A stretch of 64,000 nt of DNA from Dasyornis broadbenti. Taxonomy: Eukaryota; Chordata; Aves; Passeriformes; Dasyornithidae. The DNA is taken from the NCBI GenBank assembly GCA_013397935.1, contig VZRN01006297.1, positions 836,080 to 900,079 of the forward strand. Direction: 5' to 3'. Both the position numbers and the translations under genes were made by a program. A model generated the notes under the pieces. The model made no database searches, was not told the DNA's origin, and saw only the letters and a program-made list of their open reading frames with translations. Below are positions 48,882-61,248 of the stretch, one piece after another. Each line of letters starts with the position of its first letter. Position 1 is the stretch's first letter.

Positions 48882-51800
48882 TGTGAGAGATTCACAGTTC
48901 TAAGAGGAAGAAGTAAAAGGGAAGTAGCTCTAGGAACTGAGAGAGAGGAAGGCCAGAGGAGAAATCCTCTTACAGGCCATGGCTACCTGGAAGTTGCTGT
49001 TTCCCATATTAGGAAAGGTGTGGGAGAAAAGAAGATGTGGTTTCACCCTACTTGCTATTTGGAGACTCCAAGGCCAGAGAGAGCCAATTTCCAAACAGGC
49101 CAGCATCCCTTGCCTGCAGTGGGCTAGAAAGTAATCTGTGAGTCCCTGACCTTTGTTTTCTGCTTATTGAAGGACAGAAGTAATGGCAGACACTGTTTTA
49201 CCTGCACAGACATGAGTCATTTTGCTTTACCTTTAATTTTTTGTTTTACCTTTGTTTTGCCTTTGTGACAGCATGGGACCAGTACTTGGGTGGACATCCA
49301 GATTCTGTCCCTGCTTCTGCTGGTTTGCATGAGCCAGAGAGTAGCAGACTTCTACCCACTGCTAAACCCAGTGTTTGTCTCCAGAGGCTTCTGCTCAGGG
49401 ACAGAGGTGGGGTGGATGTGGGGGAATTGACCTGAATCTAACTGGAGTGACTCTGAATTGAAAACTCTGCAGTTCCAAGAGTTGGGTTAACTCCGTGTCG
49501 TTATTTTCCTTTTTGTCAACCACTGCCATTTGTAGCTGGTTTGAAGCAGAAGGTCTCGAATGCAAGTGTAATACCCCAGGCCTGATAAGACATGAAAACT
49601 GCTGACAGTTTTATAGTGTCATCACTGAATTTCTGCCTTTTTGAGAGGCTTGGGGCAGTTTTCAGATAACTCTAGTGACTTGCACAGCTTCTGAGCCTGG
49701 ACGGTCATCAGCTGAAGCCTTTAGAGGAGAAGGAGAATTGTGTGTTCTAGCACCTGGTGCTTGTACTCACATAGAGGCAGACAAGGAGACGTTATCAGTG
49801 CTTCAGTTACCTTGATATCAGGAGGAGCTGTACTTTATTGAGTTGTTTTAACTGCACACAGAATTATTGGATGGCTTTGTGGTAACACTGCTGAGCAACA
49901 CCATGTTTTCTACTTGTACTCTCCAGCCCAGATGTAGGTGTCTCTGCCATTTACCTTGGGCTGTTCTCCTGGAATGCTGTGTTTACTGAAGCAAGGCTGT
50001 GTTTACAGCACCTCATGCACAAAGACTTTTGTGGCTGAGGCCCTTAAACAAGAGGGTAATAGACTATAACAGTACATTATGACAATGAGGGGTAGCACGT
50101 GTGTTAATGTGACAGCTGGCGTACAGAAGGAAAGCTGATGGCCTTTTTCGGATTCACCGTTGTAAGAATTTGTGTTTCCACCAGTTGCTTCCATGCAGAG
50201 CTTTGCACTCAATGTCTGGGACGATGGGGGGAGTGGAAGAAGCATCTGATGAGTTAAGAAAAGTTTCAGTATATTTAGTCTAAGAGTGGCCAATGGGAGA
50301 CTGCAAACAGAGAATAGTCATCCAAGAGGAAAATGGAATATTTCTTTTATGCTCACAAGAGTATTAAGAGGGGCAGATAAAATCTACAATGTAAACAGGT
50401 TCTGCTGAGGCTAGATAAATTTGCTGATTGCTGTGCTAAAAAGTTAATGATGAAATATTGCCAGTTGATTTCAGTAGGTAAAAGGAAGTAATGGTGAAGG
50501 CCTTTATCAGAAATAAAAGCTTATCTAAGTGATCTCATCCCCATAGTTGTCAAAAATGCAGCTCTTGCTGTTGTTAGCCTGTTAAATTCATGGACTGGAT
50601 TCTGAAGGGCTGCATGAGCACAAGCAAGAGCAGAAACTGTTGTTTCTGGAAATGCTTTTCTGGAGGTTTATTTGATAACCTATCTCCTCTTGGCAGGTGC
50701 ATGAGGGAGCAGGGAAGAGAATGGCAGTATGGGCTGGATTTCACTCAGCAATGCCAATTTGTGTACAGGGATGTGGTGGCTCCAAATGTATTCCTTTGTA
50801 AGGGAGGTCAAGTTACAGCTTGATGTGTAAGATATATAATGAGCAACAGAAAGAAAGGCATGTTAACTGTGTTAGAAGATAACATTCTGTCTTTTGAATG
50901 GATTCTTGTTATTGTCACTGATGTTACTTTCAGCAAAAAATTATGTTGAAATTATTCTTTTTTCTCTATTGTTTAGCTCTTGTTCTCAGCTTTGTTATGG
51001 CCACAAAGAGAGGATAAAAATGGATTGGCACAAAGTTGGGTTTCCTGTATCATTTAGAATTATGTTTTCAGCCTTTAGCACTTTGGTAGGGTCTGTTCTT
51101 CATTTTGAAAATAGCAATAAAAGAGCAGAGAACATAAGAAAACACAATTCTATCTTTTTTTTTCCTTTTTTAATGAAATTGTCAGTGCTAGCCTGAACTC
51201 TGCCTCTGATCTGTATGAAGTCTCTGAACTGTGCTGTTGGAAGAAAGCAGATCCAAAAGGAGAGATAAAATATCCATGTGCCTGGCTACTTTAGAAGGTA
51301 GTAAAAAGCTCCCGACATCTTGCTTGTTTTTAATCTCTGTGTTTATGTCTACATAAATCCTTTGGGAATAAACTTTAAACATTTACATTGGATTTAGAGA
51401 ATTACTTTCCAGCATCAGTACCTACGATCCAGCAAGAGTAACTAAGATTAAGTTTATGTGAATGGCCCTCTTGGCTTTCAGAGGCATGGGTAATGTTAAA
51501 GCATGTGTTGAATAGCTGCTCAAATGAGAAATGGTAGTGATGGGCACGAGGTGTTGCAGTGGATTTGCTGTTTGTGTGTGGTTGTTGGAGGTTTGGGTGG
51601 GCACCAGGAGGGTAGCTCATGTCTTGGGACAAGGATCTGTGTGCAGTGTGTGGCAGCTGAGCATCTGGACACAGGTGACAGCCCCCACCCTGCGCCACTT
51701 CGGTGGGGAGCTGCTGTTGAAGGGACCTTGAACAAGCCCAGGCCTTATCAGAGAGGTGAAGAATTGCCAGATGCTGCTTTCCTGCAGCTCCAGAAGTGCA

Positions 51801-53334
51801 GCAGTGTCTGCCCCATGTAAGTTCTCAGGATCTTTTCCGGGCACCTTGGTGCCCATCTCCAGCTCTTAAAAAGGCAGCCAAAGCAGAAGTTGGTGAGCAA
51901 AAAAGCAGCAGCAAACTCAGGATATGAGAGGTTGGTTCAGGTGAAAACAGAGGATGGCAAAGGTCAGTTGCTGTAGATGGCTGACACAGCCAAACAAACC
52001 ACTCCTCACAGCCCAGTCCTGTGGTTTGCTCTTATGGGGCATTTGAAGAGGCTCATTTCCAATTCAAGGTCTGCGCTTTAGAGCAACTGTGGAGCTCTAG
52101 CTCCTAGACACACTGGCAGCTTTTACCTTAGCCTGGGGCTACAGGATCTGATTACTGTCCACAAAATGACGTTTGAAGTTGTGTAAGAATCCTATGTGCA
52201 GGACGTAACTCTGGTCACTGCTTTTGTAAGGGGGCTGTCACAGCAGCCCACTGACAGGGGAGGAAGAAGAGCACGGTGCTTGGTTTGCAGCAGAAAGTAT
52301 CCCTGACTCCCTGTATCACACAGATCAAACTGCATGGCGAGTGAGGGCTGGGGGGAGTGGGAGTGGCTGCAAACTTTGTTGTTTTCAGGGCCACTGGTAT
52401 GCTCAGGTATCTTGTGACAAGACCACTTCCATTATTTTTCCTCCGTGCTTTTGCCTTTTGAGAGATCCACATTGTTGGGTTTTCCCTTCCGCAGCAGGAG
52501 CAGTGCATTTGCTCGATCCTGCATTACCTTGCCTGGTGTTTGGAGCTGTGCCACGCTGTGATATTTGGTGTTGGTCAGCAGTGTGGCCGGGCACTGGGGG
52601 GCATTTCTGCACAATGCTTTGAAACCTCTGCCACGCTCTGACTGTGCTTCCCCACGTGCCTCGCAGGGAGCCAGGGGTTCTGCATGCCCACACGGTGGCC
52701 GGAGAGCTGGCAAGCAGCTGGCATTGGCCACAGCCCCTGTGGCAGCCAGAGGGGAGAGAGGACTGAGGCACTGCAGGAGCCCTGGTAGCAAGGGCAGGAG
52801 GCTGCTGTGGCTACAGCCTGAGCTGGCACGAGATTTTCCAACGAGGCCTTGACTGACCAGGGCCTGAAAGGCTTTCTCATCTGTGCAGTGACACAGGCTG
52901 GTGGCAGCCCGTAATTGATAAAGATCCCAACCCTCCTTATGCAACCGGGGGATGTCTGACAGCGTTACTGGGTAGTTGCTCAACAGCAAGGCGTGTTACA
53001 ACGAACCAGCTGGGACCAATTATGAAAGCCTCACTAATGCTAGCAAGCACTTGCCTGTTCACATTGTTGGGCTGAAGTTGAAGAGATGAATGACTGCTGT
53101 GCAGCACACGGGCAGGCTCGTGGTTGGCCAGAGCGTGGTGTGCAGCTGAAGCACAGCCAGCACGGAGTGTCTGTGCTCTGGGATGTGTTTGCTGGGATGG
53201 ATGAGCCTCAGTGCCCAGCTCGGCACTGTCTGTAGCCTGTGCTCCCAGATGCCGGGTGAGGAAGCACCCCAGGGCTGCAGCTCCATCTCCCTCCCCATCC
53301 ACAGCTTCTCCCATCCCCTCGCTGCTGCAGCAGT

Positions 53335-53370
53335 GCTGATATCTGCCCAGTAGCTGATATCTGCCCAGCA
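53335..53370. repeat. 18-bp tandem duplication, 2 copies
   Basis: GCTGATATCTGCCCAGTA (53335-53352) is followed immediately by GCTGATATCTGCCCAGCA (53353-53370), which differs by one base. A simple local tandem duplication. Confidence 0.9.
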
Positions 53371-56300
53371 CCTCCTCAGCTGCTCGCTACGGGTAGGAAA
53401 AGGGGAGGGAGGGAAGCGGGGGCTCCTATTTAAGGCTGCCTCATGAATTTTTAGTCACTACATGAAGATTTCAGGAATGTGCAAATAAAACATAAAATGA
53501 AGTGAAATACTAAGTGGCGCTGCACAAAAGGAGGGAAAAAAAACCCCAAAACATTGAATCATTGTCCAAAAGGTGCAGCCATTAGAGAATAATAATAGTT
53601 TTTGTGTGCAGTGCAGCTGGGGCCACAGTTGTAGCAGGAAGGTCCTCGGTGACCTGTGCAACGGCTCTGTTTGTTTAATGCACTACAACAGAGAACTGAA
53701 AAGCAGACGGGGTCCTCGCAAAGAGTCGCAGGGCTTCTCTCTCAGTTCCTGTGTCTGTGCCCTGTTTCGCTGTGTGCGTGTGTGTCTTCATGCTCCAAAT
53801 GCAACTAATCACAGCTACATGCTCTTGGATGCCTTCCGTTGTGCATCCCTTGTCACGGTGCCCGGGCACTCCCTGTTTGTTGACTCGCTATTTTTGTAAT
53901 TTAGAAGCTACAGCAAATAATAAAAAGTCAAATGGTTACTATTTTATTGTCCGTTTTTCTAATTCTCTGTCCTTCAGAACGAGCTCAGCGTAATGACATT
54001 ATTCCCACCCCTCCATCCTGACCTCAGTCTTTTTTCTATCCATTTAGCAAATGCTGCAGCTTGCTCTGTTTTTAATGGGTGGGAATCAATGTGGCTTTTT
54101 AAAATTGGATTCTCTCTGCCTGCACAAACAAAATCAATGCTGTTATTGAGCATGTGCAGGTCTGTGTGAACGGGAGAAGGCGGCAGGGTTTGCCACCTCA
54201 GCGAGGCAGGGGCAAAGCCTGTAGTTCACACAGGGAGGATCACTCTTTATTTCTCTGTCGTTTTGGTAAAGGCTGACGAGCAGCTTGGTACTGTTTAGAA
54301 AGTAAAGCCTAGGGTGTACTTTTCACCAGGTTAATAAGAGTTTTGAAGTGGTCAGTGTGAGGCTGTTAAAATGGGCTAAAACCAGACCAGCTGGAGTGCC
54401 TGTAGGAGGTTTGAAGATCCCAGCAAAATGGGGTTTAATCCAAATCATGCTTTATTTCAGTATGACTTTACAGTTGGTTTTGCCACATCTTATGGGGTTC
54501 TCCAACTGGAGCCTGAGTGGACCTTTGCTCTCAGAAGTGAATTTCAGGGGAGATGGGGTTTTGCTTCCTTCAGGCTAAACATTTACATACAAACAAATGG
54601 GATGGGGAATTTATGTTTCTGCGTTTATCTTTTGTGGCAGATTGAGTGTAGTAATATTGAGCTGTTATGGGAGAGCTGACTGGCAGAATTGGCCACAGCC
54701 TTGGGAGATGGAGGGAAGGGCAGATTCCAGATGGGTGGTATTGTTTTGGGGTTTTTTTTTTTCATTTACTAGTTCTTCAGGGATGATCTTCCGCTTTAGC
54801 ACTACCAGGATTTTATTGCGTGGAGTGGAGGGAATGGGTTCTTCCAGCGTGTTCTCATGGAGCCTGAAGGGTCATCTGTAAGTTCACGAGGCTGTGGTAG
54901 GTGATTCTAGACGGGGACTCTAGAAATGGTAATGTGGAGGATATTTTCAGTTAAAACTCAGCTATGGAGGTTGTATCCCAATCCATGACAGACCTTGTGT
55001 TTAGCTGAAGTGCCAGTTGCCACCAGTGTTGTCCTCCCTGTGCAGAGCACCCCAACACTGTGTGTATATTTGTCCTCCAGGGGATAGAGTGATTCTCCTG
55101 GCTCTGTGAGATGGAACACAGCAGTCTTCAGCTGCAGCCAGTTCCAAACACCACTGATACGGATTGGGTTCAAACCAGCCACTTTAGTTGTATGTGAAAG
55201 ACTCCAGAACCTTTTATCAACCTGCAGGACCATTCAGTCATCTCACATAAACGCACATGCCAATGCTTGTTTGGAGCACAGCTTTGTTGGGAGCACAGCA
55301 AGCTCAGTGTTTTGAGTGAGAGCAGAAATTTCTGGGTGTCCAACAGAATGGGTTTTCTAATGCTCCTGGCGGCTGAGGAGCTCTGGGTCCTGAACAGGAA
55401 GGGGTGGCAAGAAGGGACTTTTCCCCGCTGACTGCACCACCAAAAGATGTTTGTTGGGTGCTCTGTGTTTTCAAGACTGAAGAAGAGTTCATTTTAAAAT
55501 GCTGTCAGTATGGAGTAGTGATGACTCGAAAGGAAACTTGTGTTTCTAATGTCTTCATATCGCCACAAACAGGGGGAAAACTTAAACTGATGTTTGATTC
55601 CTGACAGTGACTTCTGGTGGGGTGACAGCCCTGGAGTTTGTCCAGTGAAATCCTCTGACTTTGCTTTCCCTGACTCACTTCAAATGTCTTGATTGTTTTT
55701 TGTTTTACGTACTGAAAATCCCCATCACTCCTGGATTTCACTTGTAAATGGGGAGGGGGGCGTGTTTCTAACAAAACAAGGAAATTAATCTTCTGTTCTG
55801 TGTTTGAGTGGGGATTTCTTTATGGCCATCTTTTAACTGTATGATTGTGAGTGGACTGGACAAATGAGACAGTTTAAGTATCCTGCCCTGGGTATAGCTC
55901 ACCCACGCATACATTATGAAGTACACAGAGCAGCCATAAATGATGCACGACTCGTTTCCCAGTGCAGGGCTTGGTACGTGTGTGTCTGTACTGCTGGACC
56001 CCCTTTTTCATTGTGCAGATACAGTTCTAGCCATGCAAGAAGCTTGGTGATCATTAAATAGCATTTAAAAGAAGCTAAAAATGTGTCTTTATTGGCTTTT
56101 TTTCTTTCCACAGACAACAAAGGTCCTACTTAATTATTTTCAAATGTTGGCAGCAGTGGGGTTTTCTGCAACTTGAAAATCAGTGCAAGAAGCTTCCCTT
56201 GGCTGAAATGTGTTCAGCAAAGGGTCCAGTCATACAGCACTTCGTTAACCACCCAATTTCCACATGAAATGTTATTTTTAATCAATACAGTGGGGTTTTT

Positions 56301-56718
56301 TCATGTATGCTGGTGTGCTGATTAACTCTGCAAAACACTCAGTGTATTCTAGAATGTGGCAGGATGTGCTTTTTGCTGTTGCTTTGTGAAGTCCCTAGGA
56401 CAGGCAGGTCATTGTCATTGTGGAGAGGCTTCTGTTAACTATGAGAGCAAGAAACTTCTCCTGCTGCTTCTCTCCAGTGTGGCAGGGACTTCCAAATGTC
56501 CAAGCAGGAGTTCTGCTCCCTCTCAGGGACTCCTGCTGTCCCAGCTTCACTGTGTGCTAGGGACAGGAATGGGTGAAATACGGTCAGTCTATGTGTAGGG
56601 GGAAAAAAATAATAACAGATTCTCCTGTATTTTGGGTTGGGATTTATTGTGACGGAGCCATTATGATTAGAAACTTAATTAAAATGAAAAGCTAAGGTTC
56701 TTTGAATCCACAGCTGAG

Positions 56719-56722
<4 letters not shown>

Positions 56723-56755
<33 letters not shown>

Positions 56756-56761
56756 ATAGNN
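56723..56761. repeat. Poly-A run followed by two N
   Basis: Thirty-one A residues (56723-56753), then TTATAG and NN at 56760-56761. An assembly join of unknown true length. Confidence 0.9.
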
Positions 56762-57432
56762 CTGAAAGAGCCAGCAAATAATAGCGTTTGGTCTTCTCTA
56801 GCTTGTTTTGATGTGAGTAAGTGATCTCATGTAGGGCTAAACAGAACATGATTTCTCTCCAAAATTCCACTTCCTCAAACATTTTGTGAAAAAAACCCAA
56901 CAATAACAACAACCCTACCTTTTTTCCCCCCATTCTAATTGAAAACCTGCCACTATGAATGAAATGAAATAAATGAAATTTTGGTGTTTGACATTATTAT
57001 AACATTTTTGGTGGTTGAAAAATCAATCTAATTTTACTTTATAGAGAGGACAATTTTTGCCTTTCTTTTATGTACAAAGCAAACCAAACCCTTATCCTCT
57101 TACTACTCTCCAGACTGTATGCTTAAACATTCTTCAACATTATTCCTTTTTTTTAACTTTAATTTTATTTTTTTACAGTGAGTAAAAATAATAAGTTAAA
57201 GTCTGAAATAGAATTGTTGCTCTTCAACTTTTCAAAGCAGTAAGGGAAAATAGATCACACAGAGAGTTTTAAAAATCAGCCAGTGTGTGGGATATGCTAC
57301 ACTGAACCTCTTTTCAGAAAAGAACTGGATTGCAGCCTTTAGGAGCTGTGTTTACTGTAAGAGAAACTGAATTTAGACCAAGCAAAGGATGTGGGAAGCA
57401 CCAGCTTGGTACTGCTGTGATGGCTGAAAAGC

Positions 57433-57440
<8 letters not shown>

Positions 57441-57479
<39 letters not shown>

Positions 57480-57580
57480 AACAGACAAAAAAAAGATTTC
57501 CACCATGGGGANAAAAAAAAAAAAAAAAAAAACCAAAAAAAACAGGCACAGCCAAAACAGAGATTTCCACCATGTGGAGA
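57441..57580. repeat. A-rich block with an N and a duplicated motif, likely assembly artefact
   Basis: A 37-base A-run (57441-57477) leads into GGAACAGAC, another A-run, and AGATTTCCACCATG (57494-57507). After the N at 57512 a second A-run (57513-57532) leads into AGGCACAGCCAAAACAG and AGATTTCCACCATG again (57561-57574), followed by a near-identical GTGGA / GGGGA context. The order and wording on both sides of the N are the same apart from homopolymer-type differences, which is what overlapping contig ends look like. Confidence 0.75.
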
Positions 57581-59798
57581 AATTACTGGAAATGTCTGAA
57601 ATCTATTTGTTCTGGGAAAGTGTACCTCATAGTCACTTCTGCTTGCCAACAATCTAGCAAAGGGTTAAAAGTTTGAGCGAGAATTGATTGGGGAGAAGAC
57701 TCTGCCACAATGCTAAAGACTCATTTATTGGGAGAGCGTTATGCTGCTTACTGTAATTGCAAGAAATTAAAAGAAAGCAAATTAGCTGGGAGCTTTTCAG
57801 AACTCTTCCTCCTTTTGCTGACGTTAATGAGATTTTCCCCGTACCAAAGCAGCACTAATAACTTCTGCTGCGTGGCTTCTGTAAAGCCATCGCTTCCCAA
57901 ATGAAACAAACCCGGTGTGACGGCGAGGTGGGGAGCAGGGAGGGCCGAGGGGACGAGCACAAGGGGCTGAATCCTTTGGACAGGTCATGGATCTTGCAAA
58001 TCCATGTGCAAGGGCAGCTCCGCACATGGGATCTGTGTGGAATGCCTGCTGCTCCGGGGAAGCGCAGCTCTCCCCAGGTTATATCGTCTGGAGGCTTTTG
58101 TTGGGATGATCCTGGCAAGTGGAAAGTTTATGTAGTGAAGGGAAAAATGTCACAGGCTGTTCTGAGGGCTGTATTTATAGCCAAGGCTTTTCCAGGAAGG
58201 TGATTTCCTAAACTGGGGTGGAGGTCGAGGCACAAGGGAAGGGCTTGATCGGGATCGGCTTCCCTAACAGGAATTCCAATCTTAAGCAAGAATCTGCTGC
58301 TTTCCAAGAAACTGGGCTTTTCTACAGCTAGCAGAAGGGATGCTTCAGAGGCAGGGAAGGAGGAGAGTGAAATTATCCGCATTTGGAGGCCCCTCTGTGG
58401 GGAAACGCTGAGTTGCAAGCGAGATGCATTGCAGGGAAAGGCTTTCAGCAGAGCAGGAACCCTTTTTGCTGCTCCATCTGCCCCAGGAGGGAGGTGGCCA
58501 ACAGAGCTGTGCTGAGAGTGGTCCCTTTGGAAGTGAAGCACAGAGGAGTTGGGATCCCAAAGTACTTTTGGGATGAGGGGAGTGGATGAAAGCAGTGAGG
58601 ATGTATCCCTTGTTCTCTTGGAGTGCAGTTCTTTCCTGTGAATGGATGGAAAAATACCTTTGTTTTTGTGTAAGCTCGTGGATGCAAATGTTTGTTTATG
58701 GTGGGCATCTCTGTAGCTATGTACACACAGACCCAATGTATACACACACGAGTGCACGTTGAGTGGGAGTAATATTTTGTAATTTCTAAGGCACTCCTAC
58801 ATGAAGAGACGTGGGTGCCTAAGAAAACATAGCTGAAAGTAAAATCAACATGACCCAGTAAACAACAGCTATCGAGCACACGTGTGCCTACTGTGGAGCA
58901 GATCCTGCCTTCCTCTGTGGAAGCATAACCTGTGTGGGCTCTACACGCTCTCTCAGACAGCGAGAGAAGCCAGCGTCATTTGAACTGAGAACTCTCTGTA
59001 AGATTTTACTGAACTTGGATGGTTTTTCTGCAGATTTTCCTTTGCATTATTTTGCATTTAATACGCCACTGTCTGAGTAGAACAAATTGACACTCAACAG
59101 CTACAACGCCTGCTTTGTGGGAAGTGGTACCTGCTTGGTGTAGTGGAAGTGGAGCTGGTTTTTGGCTGTTGCTGCTTGGCACAGGCACCTTTCTGGTGCT
59201 GTCCTGTGGGTGACAGCACAATTTGCAAGTTATTAAAAGTTTAGGAGGATTCAGAACATCTTATTCCAAAAGTTTCTAAGTATTCCATGCCTGTCATCTA
59301 AAGCAGTAGTGCTTCAAAACAGCAGGAGAAAAGAAATTATGCATTGCGTATTTATAATACATGATTGTTGATATCTGTTGACATTTATCTCTGCTCTAGA
59401 GAAGAGACTGATCACTCATTTGTGTCAGGGAAGCTAAATGTCATAACCAGGATAGCCTGTTACAGAGATCTGTTAACCCTTTCCATTAATTTTCTTAATC
59501 CTTTCATGGACTTGATGAAGGGTCATGTGATAAACCACTCTGCAGTGGGAGCAACTGAGAGGTTTGTGTTGGAACTGCCCAGCTGAAACACTGGTGTAGA
59601 AGCATTCTGTAGTGAATTTATGTTTTCATCAAGTCTTAAAATGTGCTTTTTTGTTTGTGTTTTTCCTTTGGACATTCTACCTGCCTGAGGGAATCTTGTT
59701 TTTAACTTTAAGAAACAGGGAGACATTTCCATATCTCAGTGTTATTGCAAAAAGGAGTTTGAAAACCAGCTGGATATAAAAAACTGAATATGTTCCTT

Positions 59799-59828
59799 AA
59801 AAAAAAAAAAAANAAAAAAAAAAAAAAA
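59799..59828. repeat. Poly-A run interrupted by an N
   Basis: Fourteen A residues, N at 59813, then fifteen A. The upstream sequence has no recognised retrogene or LINE body. Confidence 0.9.
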
Positions 59829-61232
59829 GTTGTAATCTTGTGATTTTGGTGATTGGCAGGTGACTTTTTAGGTTATCCTTTCCTGGAAGAAAACCTGCAG
59901 CAACAGCCTGAGTGGGAAAAGAATATCTCTCTGACTGTCCATGATGTGGAAGTCAGAGGAGTTGTTCTCTCTTGGTTTAACTCCATGCATCTCCAGTGCA
60001 ACAGCTGTGGAGTTATTTGTGGTTCAGGTTCACTGAAATGACAGCTCTTGGAAAATCTGCTGAGGAAGTCCAAGGTATGGGTTTGTTGGTTGGGTTTTTG
60101 GGTTTTTTGTGCTTTTTGAAGTTTTGCAGACCAATCTCCCTTTGCATGGGGGATGTCCCAGGGCCAGTGTTTTTTCTACACTTTTTGCTTTGGGCAGGCC
60201 CTGGGGCATCTCCCATGGAAAAGGGTTTGGGGTGGTTGATGTTTTTTGCCAGCCCTGGCCCTGGCGAGAAGGTGGGCATCCTTCCTCAGTGCACAGCTGC
60301 CCAGAGCCTTTCAGATTCTTAAAATCCTCAGCATCTATTGGGAAAGAAACTGGGAAGAGCCAGGGGGAGGGTGATAACCCCTGTGTCAGGAATCCCTCAT
60401 GGTGGAGTAGCCAGGTGCAAGACAAAACCCTGGAGCAGGAGAGAAGCGCAAGGTCCCGCCTGTTCTGTTCTTTTCCTCAAACCTCCCTGTTTGCCAGTGC
60501 CAAGCACCAAACCCTGCACTGCCTCGCTGCACACTCACCCCTGCACTTGCAGCTGCTCTCAGAAATGTGCTTGTAGGGAGAAGGAGTTGAAGAGGCCAAA
60601 GCACTGAACAGAAACCACGGGCACCCAGGAGGGGCAGCAAAACCAGCCCACAGTCACAAACCAGTTGGGAAGGAGGGGTTTGGATGGACACAGTGATTTC
60701 ATCGGTGCACTGGCCAGAGCAGACAGCACTTGGCTTAAAACCCAGAAGGGAAAACCAGAACGGGCCATGGTGGCTTTGAGGGGTGGCACTGTGGTGTAGA
60801 GAGCTGCAGCCAGCCCTGGAAGTCCCAGACAAGGATTACCATGACCTGGATCACGAAGAGATTGCCAGTGACTTATGAAACACATAAAAATCCCAGTGGG
60901 GAATTTTGCTTCCCCTTTCTCCCTGCTACTTTGAAAATGGGGGTTTCATGTGTAAGATTTGGGGGTTTGAACCTTCCTTAAACAATACAGTAAATCAGAA
61001 GTCCCAAATGCTTTCTATAATAACAGATCACCTCCCATCTGCTGAGATAACTTCTGGAAAACTCTATGTTATGGCCAGGGTTTTCTTAAAGTATTTCCAT
61101 AAACAATTTTTAAAAGGTGCTGGTAGTTCAGACTCAAAAGGCATCCCAATTTCTAACTGCCTGGCTAGTTCTCTGACTCAAGAATCTAAATGCACAATGT
61201 AAAAATAAAATATTTTGTATATATATTAAATA

Positions 61233-61248
61233 CTCTAAATATTTAGAG
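61233..61248. repeat. Perfect 16-bp palindrome in AT-rich DNA
   Basis: CTCTAAATATTTAGAG is fully self-complementary. It sits in a very AT-rich stretch (61200-61330) where short palindromes are not rare. The core CTAAATATTTAG resembles a MEF2-type CTA(A/T)4TAG site only loosely. No function assigned. Confidence 0.8.

Noticed and set aside
52432..52989. 185-codon minus-strand open frame in a GC-richer patch
   Set aside because: Elevated GC lowers stop frequency; the + strand is also open here. No recognisable protein features.
55160..55180. tRNA B-box-like GGGTTCAAACC
   Set aside because: An isolated B-box-like word with no matching A-box at the right distance and no cloverleaf pairing.
58128..58757. 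209-codon minus-strand open frame in intron 2
   Set aside because: The longest unexplained frame, but its composition is Ser/His/Leu-rich without domains, and overlapping frames on both strands are similarly open. No family resemblance or splice context.
59600..59828. Possible processed pseudogene ending in the poly-A tract
   Set aside because: No gene-like sequence or polyadenylation signal was recognised upstream, and the tract coincides with an N. The other A-runs were rejected for the same reason.
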